Below are positions 36,501 through 51,500 of a stretch of 64,000 nt of DNA, piece after piece. Each line of letters opens with the position of its first letter. Position 1 is the first letter of the stretch. A program made the translations under genes and the position numbers. The notes beneath the pieces are model-generated. The model made no database searches. It was given only the letters and a program-made list of their open reading frames with translations, and had not been told where the DNA came from. The DNA comes from Fratercula arctica (lineage: Eukaryota; Chordata; Aves; Charadriiformes; Alcidae), in assembly GCA_947846985.1 (NCBI GenBank), contig CANTUZ010000004.1:12576927-12640926 (forward strand). The letters are read 5' to 3'.

Positions 36501-39500
36501 ACATAAACAAACAAAACAAAAAAAAAAAGGGGGGGAAAGGAAAAAAAATAAAAGGAAAGCAAACACACCTTGCACTCAGCAGGTTATCGCATCAGCGAGC
36601 AAGCCAGCAGGGCTGGAGAAGAGCGAGCGGTGCTGCGCAACACAAGCCGAAGAGCCACCACAGAGACAGCTGGGGTGGCCATCACCCCAAGACCAAGCCA
36701 TCACGCAGGCTTACCACATCCCTTAGGCCTCAGAGCCACCCCAAGCTCTGTGAAAGTCCAAGCTGGAGGTGCTGCAGGACTGACCTCGATGGCCAGCCGG
36801 CTCCCGCAGAGCTGCGGGGTGCTCAGCATCCCCAGGAGACACCTCCACTGCTGGGGAGGAGGAAGGGAGGGCAGGAAGCTCCAGCTGAGTTCCCTGAACT
36901 TTCCTTCCTCGAAAGACAGGCCACGGGCTTGGCAGAGGATGAGAAACCTGGTTGAGGCTTTGCCTTTTAAGTGTTCCCTTCTGTGTAGATGTTTGCCTTT
37001 TCCATGTACGCTCCAGGCAATAACCACCCGTACCCGCTCATGACACCTTACATCATCAGCGTTAAATTGACAAAGGCAGTCACTTGTAAAAATCAAAACG
37101 TTGAAATATCTTCCTCCCCTGCAGAAGAGATTAGCCCATAGCCCCCTTTTTCCACTACTCTTGGATCAGAAAAAATAAGGCTATGCATCACGGCAGCCCA
37201 CGCACCTGCTTGCCCACTCCTCCCACCAGCTAGCCCGCAGGAACCTCTCCCCTCCGGCGGACGCCTCTCCTTCAGCCGGGGCCTGCCCGAACAACTCTTT
37301 TTCAGAACTACAGGTAATCTTCAAAAAGTTTCGAGTGTTTCCAGAATTCTGAGATATTTCATTCAGTCATTTGCATTTCAAGTTGGGCCTTTTATCTTAA
37401 ACCACAGAGTCTACCTAAACAGCAACAAACCTATCCAAGCAATGGCTTCTGAAGTCTTGCCGTGGTGTAGACGCTGCCTTAGCGGGGAGACCATCATGCA
37501 GGGAGCCTGGTCTCCCATCCACCCTTACCCTCCTCCCTCCAAACAGCCTGCACGGGAACAGAACCACTGCTAACCCTCTGTCCTGTCGTATATCAGCGTA
37601 GTATTACGGCGTCTTTTCCCCTTCTCTTTTTCCTTCCATCCTCCAGCTACGTTTGCTGAATATCTTTGATTTTTCAGGTAGCTGACTACCTTCCCGATTT
37701 CTGTACTAGCATCTTTGCAATATCTTTATTACATTCTTGAGACATAAAAGGAACTGGAGTCAGATCCTATATCAGAAAATCAGGAAAAAAAGAATAGCGA
37801 TAGCACTATTAAGCACAGATCTCCACGGTTAAAACCCAGCACAGCAATGCTGATCCAACCCTGCATCTATAGCATTCATTCGTGTTCTTCCATTTTTCCA
37901 CTCACTCTTCCTTAAACACCTGTGCCAGGCATGTGCTATGAGTTAACTTGGACTGGTTGAAATAATAAATGATACTACAAAAAAAAAAAAAAAAATCAAA
38001 CAGAACAAAGAGACAGAGACAACTACACTTTTTTTTTTTTTAAGCATGCCCGCAAAGCTCAGGTATGAAATCTGCATTTCCCAGTCCTGAACCTTTCCAC
38101 AGCCATCAGCGTGACTTTTGTGTGAGTGGGAGCATTTTATACAAGGAATATAAATGTTAGAATAGGTAATTAAACAAGTGACCTTGCCTTTCTTCATTCA
38201 ACAGTGAATTATTAGTCTCCTCAGCTGTAATTTTATGAGACATCCTTATTGTCTTAATTAATGATAAAGGTACATCTTTGAAACCTTTACAGAGACTATA
38301 GATTACATCAGTCTCTTTCCTAATTTACACATATTGACTGGTATATCAGTTTAAACCCCGTCACAGGTAGCTCTTCATTGCAGTCAATTTTTAAACAGAA
38401 CATCACCTTTTTTCTTTTTTTTTTTTTTTTTTTTTTTTTTGCATTAGAATAGGATGATAATGAAGTGGAAGCAGGAGATAGAAAGCCTGGAAGTCAGCTG
38501 AACCAATTCAAATGCTAAATTGGTGTTTAGAAAGCAGCTACCAATGACAAAGATACTGGTGCCTGAAAGCACCGCACCTAAAGATCACCTCTCTGTCTCG
38601 GTGTGGGATTGCACCACAGGACTCAGCACTGATATATCACCAAAAAACATGGAGTGGGGACAAAAAAGGGGGGGGGAGGGGGGGAGGGAAAGGGAACAAG
38701 GGAAAAGAAAAAAGAAATAATAACATATGTTGAATATGTATCACGTACACATTCCTGGACATTATATTGATATAATCTATTAGGTGATATTATCTATTAG
38801 GTGAGTCCCTAGCTAATTGCGTAAGGAAAGCACGCAGGCTCTGGAAAGCCGCACAGCAGCTACCTGCGAGTGTCTGCAGAGCGACAGCAGAGCAACAGCG
38901 CCCAAGGAAATCTGCAGCCTTTTTGTTCTCCCTGCTGCTGAAGCCTGCGCTCTCTGTGATCCCTATTCCAGATGACAGGTGAATTCATGCAGCGAGAAAC
39001 TGCAGGGACAAAGAGTCCACGCTACAAGAGTACGGGATAATCCACATTATCAAATCCAAAAATCCAGTTCAATGTAACTGATGTTAAAAAAAAAGAAAAA
39101 GGAACCCAGCTACTTGAATTTAATTTGTCTTACCAATTGCAATTCATGCTGACCCTCTTTCAACTCACGCTGCTGCTAACAGAGTTAAAAACACAGTTTC
39201 CCTCGCTCACTCCAGCTGGTTGGAAAAATTCTGTGGATTCAGTGACTCTCACACCAAATCTTATCAGAGACAGGTCCCAAAGTATGGCTCACAAGCAAGT
39301 TGAAACCTTTGCATGTCTCACATGTGGCTCGCTTAATTGCATCCATCCTCAGCAGAACCAACAGATTGTCAGGGTTAGGACCTTTACGGCACATCTCGCA
39401 GGGGGTGGGACGGAGGGGGGAGAGAGAAGGAGGAGCCAGAACTCAGCTGAAGCTGCCACAGCATCTGCTGCTCCAACATGGACTTTTCCTTCAAGATCCT

Positions 39501-42500
39501 CTAACTCGTGACTCTAAAATTTCCACTCATTGATGTGCAGGACAGGGCAGCAACAAAAGCAATACGTCCCAACGGAAGCCTGGTAGCATTTTGTAAAAGC
39601 TTATAATTCCTTATTGATTTACTGGCATCCCCATTAGGAATTTGGAAGCATTGTAAGAAAATCTAACTGCAATACTACTATGTTTAAGCTGAGATCATAG
39701 CTGGCCAAACAGTATCCTCAATACTTCGTCCCCCCCACCACAAGCATTATAATTGGTTTTGAATCCAAGCTGCCTCAAACTTATCAGCAAAAATTAGCCG
39801 AGATCAGGTGCAAAATTAAGTAATAATTACTCCTTCCTACCAGCAAGTTGTATTTATGAAGCATATCATCTCACAGCTAATGCCTCTATTCCCTCCCGCA
39901 TAATATTTTGTCAAGCAATTCTCAGCCTGATGTTGTGCCCATGGCCTTCAACTGATACAGTTTGGGAAACCTCTGTGAACCAAACTATAGGACAATTAAA
40001 GTCTCCCAAGCTAGGAGTTTTAGTGAAAAAAGATTATAAATAAGAACAAAATAACTCAGGATATTTGGATCCCACTCATAGGAGAATTTCCAGCTTGCAG
40101 TAAGGAAAGCAACAGCATTCTTTAATTAAAAAAAAAAAAAAAAAAAAAAGAAAAAGAAAAAAATTCTTGAAGTGCAAAAAATTAGTTCCCAGACTGAGAT
40201 TTCAGAAATCTGAACCCATCAAAAAACACGCATCCAAGACTGAAATACTTCATTTCTGAAATGAATTATCAAGTCATTTATGAAAAACTATAATGACTGA
40301 GTTGGCAATGTGAGGCGTGTAAGCAGTAGGTAGTTAAGAAGGTTAGTGAGAGAGCAAAAGTAAAGGAAAGTTCATTTTATCCAGAACAGTTTCACGCTGG
40401 CGAGCCAGCTCCCCTATGAGCTAGTAATTACTTATTTCTTCCTCAAACACACACAAATACTACTGAATTACGTTCTAAATTAAACAGGTTTTTTCCCTAC
40501 AATTTAGAAATAGCAAAACACATGCTCGGCTTTGTTTAAATATATTTGACCTAGTACATTGATTTGTTCTCTTTATCTGGCAGAAGACATGATTGTGAAA
40601 ACTATCATTTTATCCCTTGCACAGGGCGCTATTAACATGTGGAAAGTGATGTTGGCTTCACCAGTGTTTGGACACCTCATCTTCCGAGATGCTCTAGCGG
40701 ATAAACCAAGGGAATTTAGGTAGCCTGTTACGCTGTTAGATACAGTAAAGCTTAGAAAGAATAAGATTTCTATTGAAGTGACACATAAGAATAGCTGAGG
40801 GGAGGGTAATTAGAGTTCTATCTATGAATTCTATTGGAAGTCTATCTGGAATTCTATTAGAGTCTATCTAGAATCCTATCCATAATTTCTATAAGAATTC
40901 TATCTAGAATTCTATTAGAATCCTCATTCTATGATGGAGAATAAGTATTCAAATGGAAAACTAACCCAAGACACAAATAATATATTGAAGAAAAAATGCA
41001 AATTCTTACTTAATCGACTTGGCTTTCCCTTTAAGGTAATCTGATGAATCCACATGAGCAAATGGGCTTTGCAAAATATTTGAAAGATTAGCATTTGTCT
41101 CTTTTGATTATCTTCAGATAAAATATCACAATGTAATCCTATAAGTTTCCTGCACTGACTATTTGGCACTGTAGCCTGACGTGAAGAAAATGGAGTCAAA
41201 TGTGTCTTTTACGAGTAAGTGGAACAGAATATCGCAAAAAAGGGTTCAAACGCCAGGTACTGAAGCTCTTCTGCTTATATCTAGGCCAGCGTCAGACTTA
41301 AGGAACTGTTTTTATGCCCAGCTACTTGGTGAGAAAGCCTTGTCCAAAGCTGATTTAAAAATAAGATTGCATCCCCATGGGGAACGCCCCCAGGTGCTAG
41401 TTTGCTCACATAGGGACCTACACAGCTGTCCTTGCTCCACTGATACCACGTGAGACTTCACAGGTGTCCTTGCTCCACTGATACCACATGAGACTTCACA
41501 GGACCGGGCCCTACAGAAGCCACACCTAGGGTTTCATAAATCTGCTAAAGCCTTCAGTTCAAGGAGTAGGCAAGTAGATTTTTATATCCAGATAAACTTT
41601 TTTTGGTTCCTTGAAACCCATGGCTTATGCCCATCCTGGGAAGGGCGGAAATACTCCAAAAATGAAGCCAGGAGGTGACACCTCCCACTCCACTAAGTGG
41701 ATAGAGAAAAGGAGAGGAGAGAAAGGATGAAGTAACGCACCCTCCGTTTTCACAGCAAGGTTGTGCCTGAGCCAGATCTCCTGAGTCCCAGTTCAGTGCT
41801 TCAACTACATCACCTGTCTTTCCTAAATAAAAAGCAGCGATGAGGTGTGTTTGAAATGACAGACAGCATAGCTGCAGGGAGATAAACTCCTGAATTTATT
41901 CCTTTTCTGGTGCCTAAGATAATCAATATCAATATTAATATTCCTCTTGAGAGTAGAGCTTGTCATTAAATGATAAAATAACAAAAATGAACAAAGAAGC
42001 AGAGAGGTGGAAATGGCAAAGGCTTGCATCCTCTCAATTAACATTAAAAATATTTTTTGTGGGACGACTATTAGTATGATTATGAGGAATAACTGTTCAG
42101 GGTTTGGACTGGTAGGAGCAACAGCGCAATTCAGGTTTCTGAGTGATTTTGGAAGGGGGGTGCATCCTAATGTGAAGTGCCAAAATTCAGATGGCTACAA
42201 ACAACTAGGAAGCTGGAAGAGTTTTTGTGTCTTAGGCACCATTCCCCTCCCATCCATCTGCATCTCTGTGATGCTTAGACACCCTGAGAAAAACCCCTCT
42301 AAAACCACATTCCTCTCAGTCCTCATAAATGCAAAGTGCGACTTTAAACTGTAATTAATACAAATGGGTGGCACATATTAGATTAATTAGACGTGACACT
42401 CACATTATTTAAACCCAATATAAAATCAGATTATATCAAACATTTTGGTACCCTGGATTTTACAAAATGTCTGATGACATCAAGCCTCGGTGACTTGCTA

Positions 42501-45500
42501 TACATCGACTGCTTCTCAGTTCCTTCGAAGAGAAGGAATAAATGAAGTGAGAAGAACACTGGAAAAATCTAATAGACAAACTGACTAATCTCAGACCCCA
42601 AGGTCATAGCAAAGCAATTCATTTCTTGGCTTTTCAACAGCACAAGACGTGATTTATCAATCTGAGACCAGGCTTATAAACACTATACATCTCAATAATA
42701 TGTTCTTTGCACTGTGTAACTTTTTAAACAATGATAGATTGCCTGGGCTGGACCAAAGTTATTTTACAAACAGAATATTTGCAAATGAAATGACCCAATA
42801 AGGGAAGCCGGGGGGGCGGGGGGAGAGAAAAAAAGGATTATGTCAAATAGCACCTATACTTAACTGCAACTGCAAAGGAATCTAACTTTATGCTGTAATA
42901 TATTTTCAGAATCCACGCCCTTTAAAAATCTCCTATCTGTCATCTTATACAACTGAAATTGAAGACCAATAAAGGAAAAATATTTCCTAAGTTCAACACT
43001 CACAAAAACTTACACTGCTGAAGAAATAATATGCTTTTGAGTTAAAGGAGGACTGTGAATCAATACCTCTAGTTGTCCACTTGATCACAGACTTCCTTGA
43101 AGTCATTAAGGAATTCAAGTTTTAGTTTCCCTTCCCTTAAAGTGAAATAATATTTTCTTTCTCTTCCAAAAAGAGCCTAAATCTTATAACGTGAAATGTT
43201 CAGGCTCATCAGCTGCTCATACTGAGGACACAGAACATAATTTTTTTTAAAGCAGGATTCTCTTTGGCCAGCATCTGGCACAATCTGGCCCTGACTTTGT
43301 CGAGGCTCTGAAGACGTTGCTGTAATGTAAAATCAGCTCCTGTGTTATTTTCTCCCCTGGAGTCCGGCAAAATTCCTGACAAACTAGAGCGCTGATCCTG
43401 GACTCTGCTCTGCCTGGGAAGGGAGGAGGGAAGTGCCATTCGGGCACGAGCTGCTTTTAGGGTCTGGATTGAAAAAGCTTGGCCTGTTTCTTGAGAGCAC
43501 AGAGTGGGTGCTCAAGAATACAGATGAGCTCAAAGACTGTGTATAAGAAATGAGTCTGAAAGTTCAACATGCTTGATTTCTAGTCCTCTAAATTTACTGC
43601 TCCAGGCAACACGGCTCCTGTCAATTTTCAGGTGACAAATTCTCTCTCAGAGACCCGGCCATTCCTTCGTTCACTTATTATTTAGACAATACAATATGAC
43701 CTCAGTTTGAGGAGGGCTGATCCTTATAATGTAAGAAAATCAAAAAGATCAAAGCTGCACGTGACGTGGCTGCATGAGGTTATTGTGGTGAAGCTCTGCT
43801 TCACGGATTATTCAGATATTTCATTTCAAACAGCAATCGCTATTGACCCAGCGCACATATGTGCAGCATAATTTTCAACAGTAGAAGAAATTTATTATTA
43901 CACTTCCACATTGTTCACCATATTCTTGATAATAAAATTATTCAGGCTCTTTTAAAAAAAAAAAAAAAATTGTACATTAAAGGAGCTGAACGCTGCAGCC
44001 ACAGCTCCTTGTAAAACAAACATCAACTTCATGTTGCTTCAGGTCCTACTAATGCTGTATGAGGGAAGCACTTTAACAAAGAGGAATAAAGAAATGAGTC
44101 CAGGCTTAAAAATGAGACTTCAAAAGCAGGTTTAGCAGGAGACAGAAACAGCTTCTTTTACATCTCGTGATAACTGGGGTTATAATAATGTCCTTTTTCT
44201 AATACAAAAGAAGGGACTGTGACATTTCCAAAGTGAGAATTCAGCACTACTTCCAAAAATCTGCCCAAAAAAGTAATAGCATTCACTTTCAGGGTTTTTT
44301 TGTTTGGTTTTGGTTTTTTTTCTTTTTTTCCTTTTTCCAGTCTCCCTTCTACAATTTAAAGAGCACTTCCTCTCCACTTGGCTCATTTCCACTGTCTCTG
44401 GGTCAGCTCTCTCTATCTAGGATTTCATGTTGCTTAGGTATCTCACTGCCTCGAGCCCATAGTATTTATCCTATTTATAGACCCAAATCTGCAATTTATT
44501 ACAAATTTTATTGCAGCTGGGCAGACTGCTGCCCCTACACAGACTCCCACAGCCATCAGGAGCCCTTTCTGCCGTACAAACAGCCACTCCACTGGAGCAC
44601 AAAGGTGGCTTTCAGCTGGGCAAGGTCACAAGCGTCCCCCCTTCTCCTGCCTCCCTCCTACATTTCCAACGCAATTGCCGTACTCCAGCAAACTTTGCTG
44701 GCGCTGCACACACCACAGCCAACAAAGCAATCCCTACCTGGAAAACTTTAATGTCCCAAAAGTAGATGTTTCTACCTTACTGTGCATTTCAGGATATATT
44801 CTAGGGCCCTGACCCATCTCTCATCCTCCACAAAACCACAAGAATCATAGAATGGTTCGGGTTGGAAGGGACCTTAAAGACCATCTAGTTCCAACCCCCT
44901 GCCATGGGCAGGGACACCTCCCACTAGACCAGGCTGCTCAAAGCCCCATCCAGCCTGGCCTTGGGCACTTCCAGGGATGGGGCATCCACAGTTTCTCTGG
45001 GCAACCTGTTCCAGTGCCTCACCACCCTCATAGTGAAAGCAGAGAGGGAGTCCAGGACTCACCAGTTAAAAAGGGGCTTAAAGCCAGGTCTCCATAAACA
45101 CGGGCTCTTGGCAGCTCTGCTGCAGCTCCTCTCAGCGAGAAGATTCCCGCATTCCCCCTGCTGTAACTGTGCTTCCCTCCCCACAACCCCTTCGGTACAC
45201 TTCACCGCGGGTTCGCAGCAGGCTGGTTAACGTGGGGACGGTGCTGATCATTCCCCTCGGCACCAGCTGCCAGTTACTTTAAAAGCTGCCGCACACCTGG
45301 AGACGCGCAACTGTGACTGATTCTCAGACAAACATTTACCTTGGCAGGCGCGGTGCAGAAGGCATCGCCGTGCTCACCTCTTGTCGCTGTAAGTAATATG
45401 CATCCCTAACCATTGGCAAACATTGCAAATTGCACACCTGGAGCTGTTACAGACTCTAAGTGGTTCAAGCCGATACTTCCCGCTTCCCTTTTAAGAACAG

Positions 45501-48500
45501 CGGCGTAATACCTCTGGAGCTCTATATGCAACCTTTAACATAAAACGTACAACAAGAATCAAGGGAAAGACAGCATTTTAGGTAAAATAAGATAAAATAA
45601 AATAAAAAAGCTGTTGAGTTCTAATAAATGCTTACGACAGAAGCACGGTTAGCGGCTCACCTAATGCCTGTGCTGTTTTGGTGGAAGCTGAGACAGTTGC
45701 CCCTGGGATGAGTCCACACTATTCCCTAGCCCTGTATCTTTGGGAACAGCAGTGGAGCAGGCCCCGGTTCAGCAGGACGCCTTTCCAACAGAACCGTTCA
45801 CAGGTGGCAGCCGAACACAAAAATATGCTTGTTTTGGGTTAAGGGAGTCCGGTATTCCCAGTTACAGGTGGCGCAGAGGTCTCTGTCAACACTACCGGCA
45901 GCAATCCACTTGCCCTGCCATCACCTGACACTTCTTTCGCAATGTTTAAAATCCCGATCTCTTCTACTATGTATTTTCACCTGTGTGTGTGGAGATTGTG
46001 ACCCCAGGCACCCTGCTATAAACACAGGGCATCTTCCCTTCTTGTCCGCTCAAAGTGCAACCCCAAGAAGAAGAGCAATGACGGGAAGCTTTAACAGCTT
46101 TGCGACAACATTGCACACGTAACATTGAGCTGTTTTTTCCGGCGTTGTCCCGGAATACAACGAACCAGCCAGGCTGTGTGGCTTGCCCCCTGGTCCTGCA
46201 TCGCCACTAGCAGCACAATTAACCTCAGCATCTTTCCAAAGGTAACCTGGAGAACAGAGCAGCTCTCCTAAGACAGGGGCAGAAAGGAGAGTGTTCTCCC
46301 TCCCTCACATCCCAGCTGCAATGAAGAAAACCCCAAAATCTAACCCACACCACTTTGCTTAGCTGTGATACAACAGGAGTTGTTACAAAAAAAAAAAAAA
46401 AAAAAAACACCAAACAAAAAGGAACTATGACTTTCTGTCCTACGCAGCAGAGGGCAACATGTTCAAAAATATGCACTCCTCTAATACCACAAGAAAAAAA
46501 GAGAGTCAACATAAACCAAAATAGCTGTAATGAAAAATACCAATAATTTCAGTTAATCACCGTACAGCTAAGAGGACTGCAGAGACACAGAAGTGTATGA
46601 AAAGTCCCACGGGGTGGTAGGCATGTGCATGTTGAAAAGTGTCACGCGGTATTAACGGTAACCACAAGATAATTTACAAATTACATTGCTTCTAGCGAAT
46701 GCTTTCGATCGCATCACCAAGGCTCTGGCTCCTAACCCATCCCCAGAATTTCCTGAAGCAGTACAAGTCTTGGACCAGAATCACTTCACTCCTGTATTTG
46801 GTTTCACATTTCTTTTCAAGTCAGTCTGCCATACGACAATTTTTCAAAGGTGAAGAAGCAGCGTGGCTTGCTTTCTTAAGTGTCTGCCTTCCCTGGCTTC
46901 ATAAAGCACACAGGTCCTTGGTTGTTAAACCCAGATTTGCTACTAGATCACTTATAGCCTGGGTTCCTGTGTGTCCCACGCCTGGGAAGCATTAGCCAGC
47001 TGCCCTCCACCAAGCCAAATAACTTGTGTTTTACAAAAGCATGACTTCTACAAAGGTGTTCTGTCTGAACCGAAAACTACCAATGAAAACCACAATTTTG
47101 CATGGGTACCTGTGCTAATGATTAGTCAGCCTCCTTGTTAAATATTAATGCTGCATTTTCTACCTGCATTTGTCTGGTTTCAGCTTCCAGCCGTACATTC
47201 CTCGGTATACATATCCTGATCCTCACGTGTTATCATCAATTTCTTTATAATTATTTTCAGGTCTCTGAAGAAAACACCAAACAGCACCAGGCTTGGTTCA
47301 GGCTTTGAAGAAACCAACTGAAAACCTTCTACATGCTGCCCATCAATTTCTCTACTTGTCTCAGGCATGTAGCTTCGTATTCCCGGAGTGTACAGTGCTG
47401 GGGGTCTTTTTAAACAGTAAGTTATTTGGTATTCAGCCAGGTATTTTATTTTAAAAACCTAAGAATATGATATCTACCCATGAATTTTTAATCAAGTGAA
47501 TTGTTCATTTCCCCACAGAGCAAAATTTGATTTGACAAGGCATATTTTCTTTAATTTTTAGAAAAAGTTACTACTGTTTTATTACCGGCTGCGTGTACCA
47601 AAACATATCAAACAAAATAGATCTGCCAAATCAAACTCTCCCTAACAGGACAGCTTTTCTTTCCATATTTTACAGACAGGCGCTGTGAGAGTATTCGTCT
47701 CTGGTTTGAAACAGACTCCCACCAACATCCCCTGTTCGGCTTAATTGGATCGGATGCTGTGCTATGTGTATTCAAGATCCTGCAACTCCGAGACATCTAA
47801 AAACAAGTAGAACTAAGTATTTGATTAATATTTAAACATAGCAAAACTGCCAAATATTGCAGCAGATAAGTTTCTTGGGCGAGATTTCCCTGACAGGATA
47901 CCAGTAACTTCCATTGAAAGGAGCCACTGATAGTTACTTGTATCCTGAGGGGGAGAGTTGGAGCCCTGGAGATCTACTTAGTTTTCTGCTTTCGGTGCAC
48001 ATAAAGGCAGAATACATAACAAGGTCACGACAGGCCAAAAATAGCAAATCTTCAAGCAGTGGCAATTCAAATAGATACCGGATCTGCTGGAAAGCCAGCA
48101 ACTTGACCAGCATGCAGAATTTCTGGACATCACTACTTTTATAGCATTTTAAATTTTACGACCGTTTTTCAAAAGTCAAGGAAAATAATAGGTACATACT
48201 TTTCAGGGTTTTCCACTTCCTCAGTAACAAAATTGAGGTAAAACCTAGAAGAGAGTTATAAAATGTATTATAAGGGCTTGGTACATTTTGATTCTGTATT
48301 TCTTTCCCAAAGAATCAGGAAGATGATTTTAGTTAAGGACTGTTGTTAATTATAGCAGGCTTCACAGACTCATGTTTGGATTAAGGAGAGTGTGAGATTT
48401 AACCTTCCTTCATCCCCACAATTAGGAAGGGAAATCTCAGAAAAGACAGCAAAGCAGATAAAAGACAAGAGCTATATAATGTCTGTGCAGAATTAAATTA

Positions 48501-51500
48501 ATTTTTTCCCCCAGCATACTAGGCAAATCACGGTTTACCCTAATCCTGTACACAAGCACACACGCACCCTCAAACCTCATATTCCATTTGTGGCTGCAGC
48601 CTTTTACAATATCAGGTTATATTGGCAAAAATTCTCATCAGGGTACTCAGCAAGGACTTTTTAACAATAAAATTAATAAAGCTTCAAAAAGACCCCTCCT
48701 AAAACCAGGATTTTGACAATAGCGTGTCATATATGATCACAAACCCAGGCTGCTAATCCTGCGTGTTCTTGCACAGCCTCCGGTACAGGTTGCACTCCAG
48801 TCGTATTCCAGCAGCGTGCAAGAGACAGCTACGTATGGGAATTCATAGGGACTACTCACCGGGCACAGCCCTGCATACAAAACCACTGTAAGCCTCAAGG
48901 TCACTGAACCCGCTGCTCTGCATTTATTAGCACTTGGTCCGTGCATCGCTGGATCACGCAGATGTGCCTGGCTCAGATACGGGCACAAAGTCACATCCTG
49001 GCTGATTAAACAGAGCAGTCAATACAGTGCTTATGCTGGCTTTCTACTTTTGTACGGGAAGACAAACGATATCTGACCCAACAGTGCTGCAGTGAATAAA
49101 CAAACGGTACCTGATCTGGCAGAAAGTCTGGGAGCTTTTCTCCATCACAGGCCTTGGACCAGATCTGGGTCAGCAGAACGAGTTAGCGCTGGCTCACGGT
49201 TTTAAAAAAATGTGATTTTGTGACCGAGCATGAAAGTCTGTAAAACTAGATTTGCCATCTTATACAGCCACCTCGGTACTTGTTTCTAAGCTTGCCAGTG
49301 CACAGAGCACAAGAGACTGGGGTAGTTCAAAGGAGAGATGGCTTCTGCCAAGTAAGGTGTTCAGCTGCTAATCTCTGGTCTTGGTCCTGCAGCTAAGCAG
49401 AAATAATTTGACAGCCCTACATCTGTCCTTTTATTGATGTAAAGGCATGCTTCCTTGCTTTCTTTTCTCTACTTGTCCTTTTTCATTCAGCATTTTACAT
49501 ACCCAGTAGTCTCCGTTTGCTCTTCGCAGGATGAACCCCCACACATAAGAAATACTACTTTTTTATTATTATTATTATTATTATTCTTTAAAGCTGTATC
49601 ATTAAAAGTTAATAGTCTCGCCGGCTATGCATAAAACTCTGCCTGCACCCTGGGACGCGACACCACCACTTGCAGCACTCCTTCACATTCACCTTATTGG
49701 ATTGATTTAGCCCCACAAAACTGATAGTGCAAGGGTATCGACACTCCACTTAATGGTCTGCTCTTCTCTGCTCTGAGGCAATCAATTCGAGCGGGTGACA
49801 AAGACAAATAGGCAGCTGGGAAGAACCACTAGCCAAATTAGATCTTTTCCTGCTCGTTTCTTTTATAAGTGGCAAATAAGGACCTTGAAATAAAAGTCAG
49901 AAGGTGTAAAGGAAAAAGAGAGGTGATTTTTCTTGTAGGGGTTTGGAACAGTAGGTGGCAAATGGAAAGAAATGGGAAGGAAGCAACAGGACAACAGTTT
50001 TTTGGGGTTTTTTTTAGCATTTTACAGTAAACAAACTCTGCCTCGGTGATGAATAATTTTAAGAGCTTTTAAAATTGCCCTCATACAAAACCATACAGTT
50101 AGGTTAATGTTTTTAAAAGTGAGAAACCATCACATGTACAGAGATGACTGAGACAGAGGCAGTTATATGAGAGAGAGGGAAGAAGGTAGAGACTGTCCCT
50201 ATAATGAGTTCAATTTCTTTGAGGCTTCAAAATGCCAGGCTTTTTTCATATATATCTATCACAGATAAAGGCTTTGGACTCTCTTGAGATTCCCACCACC
50301 ATTTAATAGAAAAGTTCTGTTCAGTACTTCAGTGTGCGTGTTTATAATGCTCCTGCAACCGGGGAGTTACAGACAGGCAGAGAACCCATTGTCCCTCCGA
50401 ATTAAATAAATAAAACCCTTATCTCTCAGCCCTCGCCTTTTGTGCGAGGTAAAGTATGTGGCTGCCTGTGAGGCTATGGAAAGGAAAGGGAAGACCTGCA
50501 GACAAAGCTATCTCGAAATAAGCCCACTCTCTGCATTGTAGTCTCCCCCCCCAACCCCCGCTGCTGTAAAAGCACATTGGCACTGTGCCATGCGGAGCCC
50601 TCGCTAAGCACGAATAAATCACAAGGCAGATTCGAAGAGCGGCGGCACCTTTCAAACCAGCTGCGATGTACTTCGGTGGGGGAGAGGGAAAGAACTTGAA
50701 AGAAAATTCTGAGCAGGACACTTGAAGGCAGATTCTCCTACCTTTGCTCACAGTCAATAGCACTTGACTTCTATGGAAGCCGGTTGCACTTCTTGTTAAG
50801 TGAGGTCCAATTCTCTTGAAGCAAGAGGCATAAGAATCTAGATTTTTTTACCTTGCTTCGTGGTCTATACTGATGTTATTGTGGTTCCCTGCTTACTCTT
50901 CAAATATTGCTTTTACAAAGCAAAGGCTGAGGTCCACACAAGTTTGTCACAGTTCCTAGATTTGTTTTTCGTGTAATTATTGACTCGTTCAACAAAAATT
51001 AAAGCTTTGTTATCCCTTTTATCAAAATACCTAATGAAAAATTAAGAACGTTCCTTTCCTTTCTTGTTGCCTTTATTTCTAGTCTTGAGAACAGAAATAA
51101 GTCTGATTTTTTCAGTGTTCAGTGCACGTTTACCTATTGCACACTGAGGAAGAAAGATCTTTCCCTTGTAGAGCTGCTTGCAGAGGAACTACTGACCATA
51201 AGGAACAGGGGTGAGATCTACCCTTACTACATGATGTAGTTTGGCAAAAGATGTAGAACGTGCTACTCATTTCTTCATATATATAAATGTCTTTCGTTAG
51301 AGCCTAGTAGTGTTTGGTTTTAGGACAAATACTTATAGGTGTCAACTTACCAGCCTGAATAGGCATACATTCCTGAATAGAAAGCAAGCGGTAATCCCAT
51401 AACACTGGCATCATTCCCCGCAAAGGCGTTTTTAAAGTGCTGCGTTTCTCCTGCAACATCAACAAAACCAATATTGAAAAATAAGCTCTTTGGTCACCTA

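Larger units (their letters stand above)
22702..48199 (-). other. SLC7A11: SLC7A11 intron 6 (25.5 kb)
   Basis: By far the largest intron, phase 2, between the 45-base exon 6 (donor GTATGT) and exon 7 (acceptor TTTCAG). It contains only one recognised mobile element (CR1 at 44841-45040), several A/T runs, a minisatellite (40814-40918), a 38-base tandem duplication (41423-41498) and two CpG-dense patches (29150-29680 and 31497-31700). Open frames in it lack family resemblance. One block at 24518-24679 has exon-like borders. Confidence 0.9.

Noticed and set aside
36494..37043. Two overlapping plus-strand open frames of 153 and 157 codons
   Set aside because: They overlap in different frames over a GC-rich patch, start in a purine-rich low-complexity run, and read as Pro/Arg/Ser-rich sequence with no family resemblance or splice context.
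43209..43439. Minus-strand frame with a helical-looking stretch ([20 protein letters not shown])
   Set aside because: No convincing splice pair matches the frame, an overlapping frame is also open, and no family is recognised.
44233..44751. 172-codon plus-strand open frame
   Set aside because: It begins through a T-rich tract coding for a Phe/Trp run and then reads as composition-driven Ser/Pro/Leu sequence. No family signature seen.
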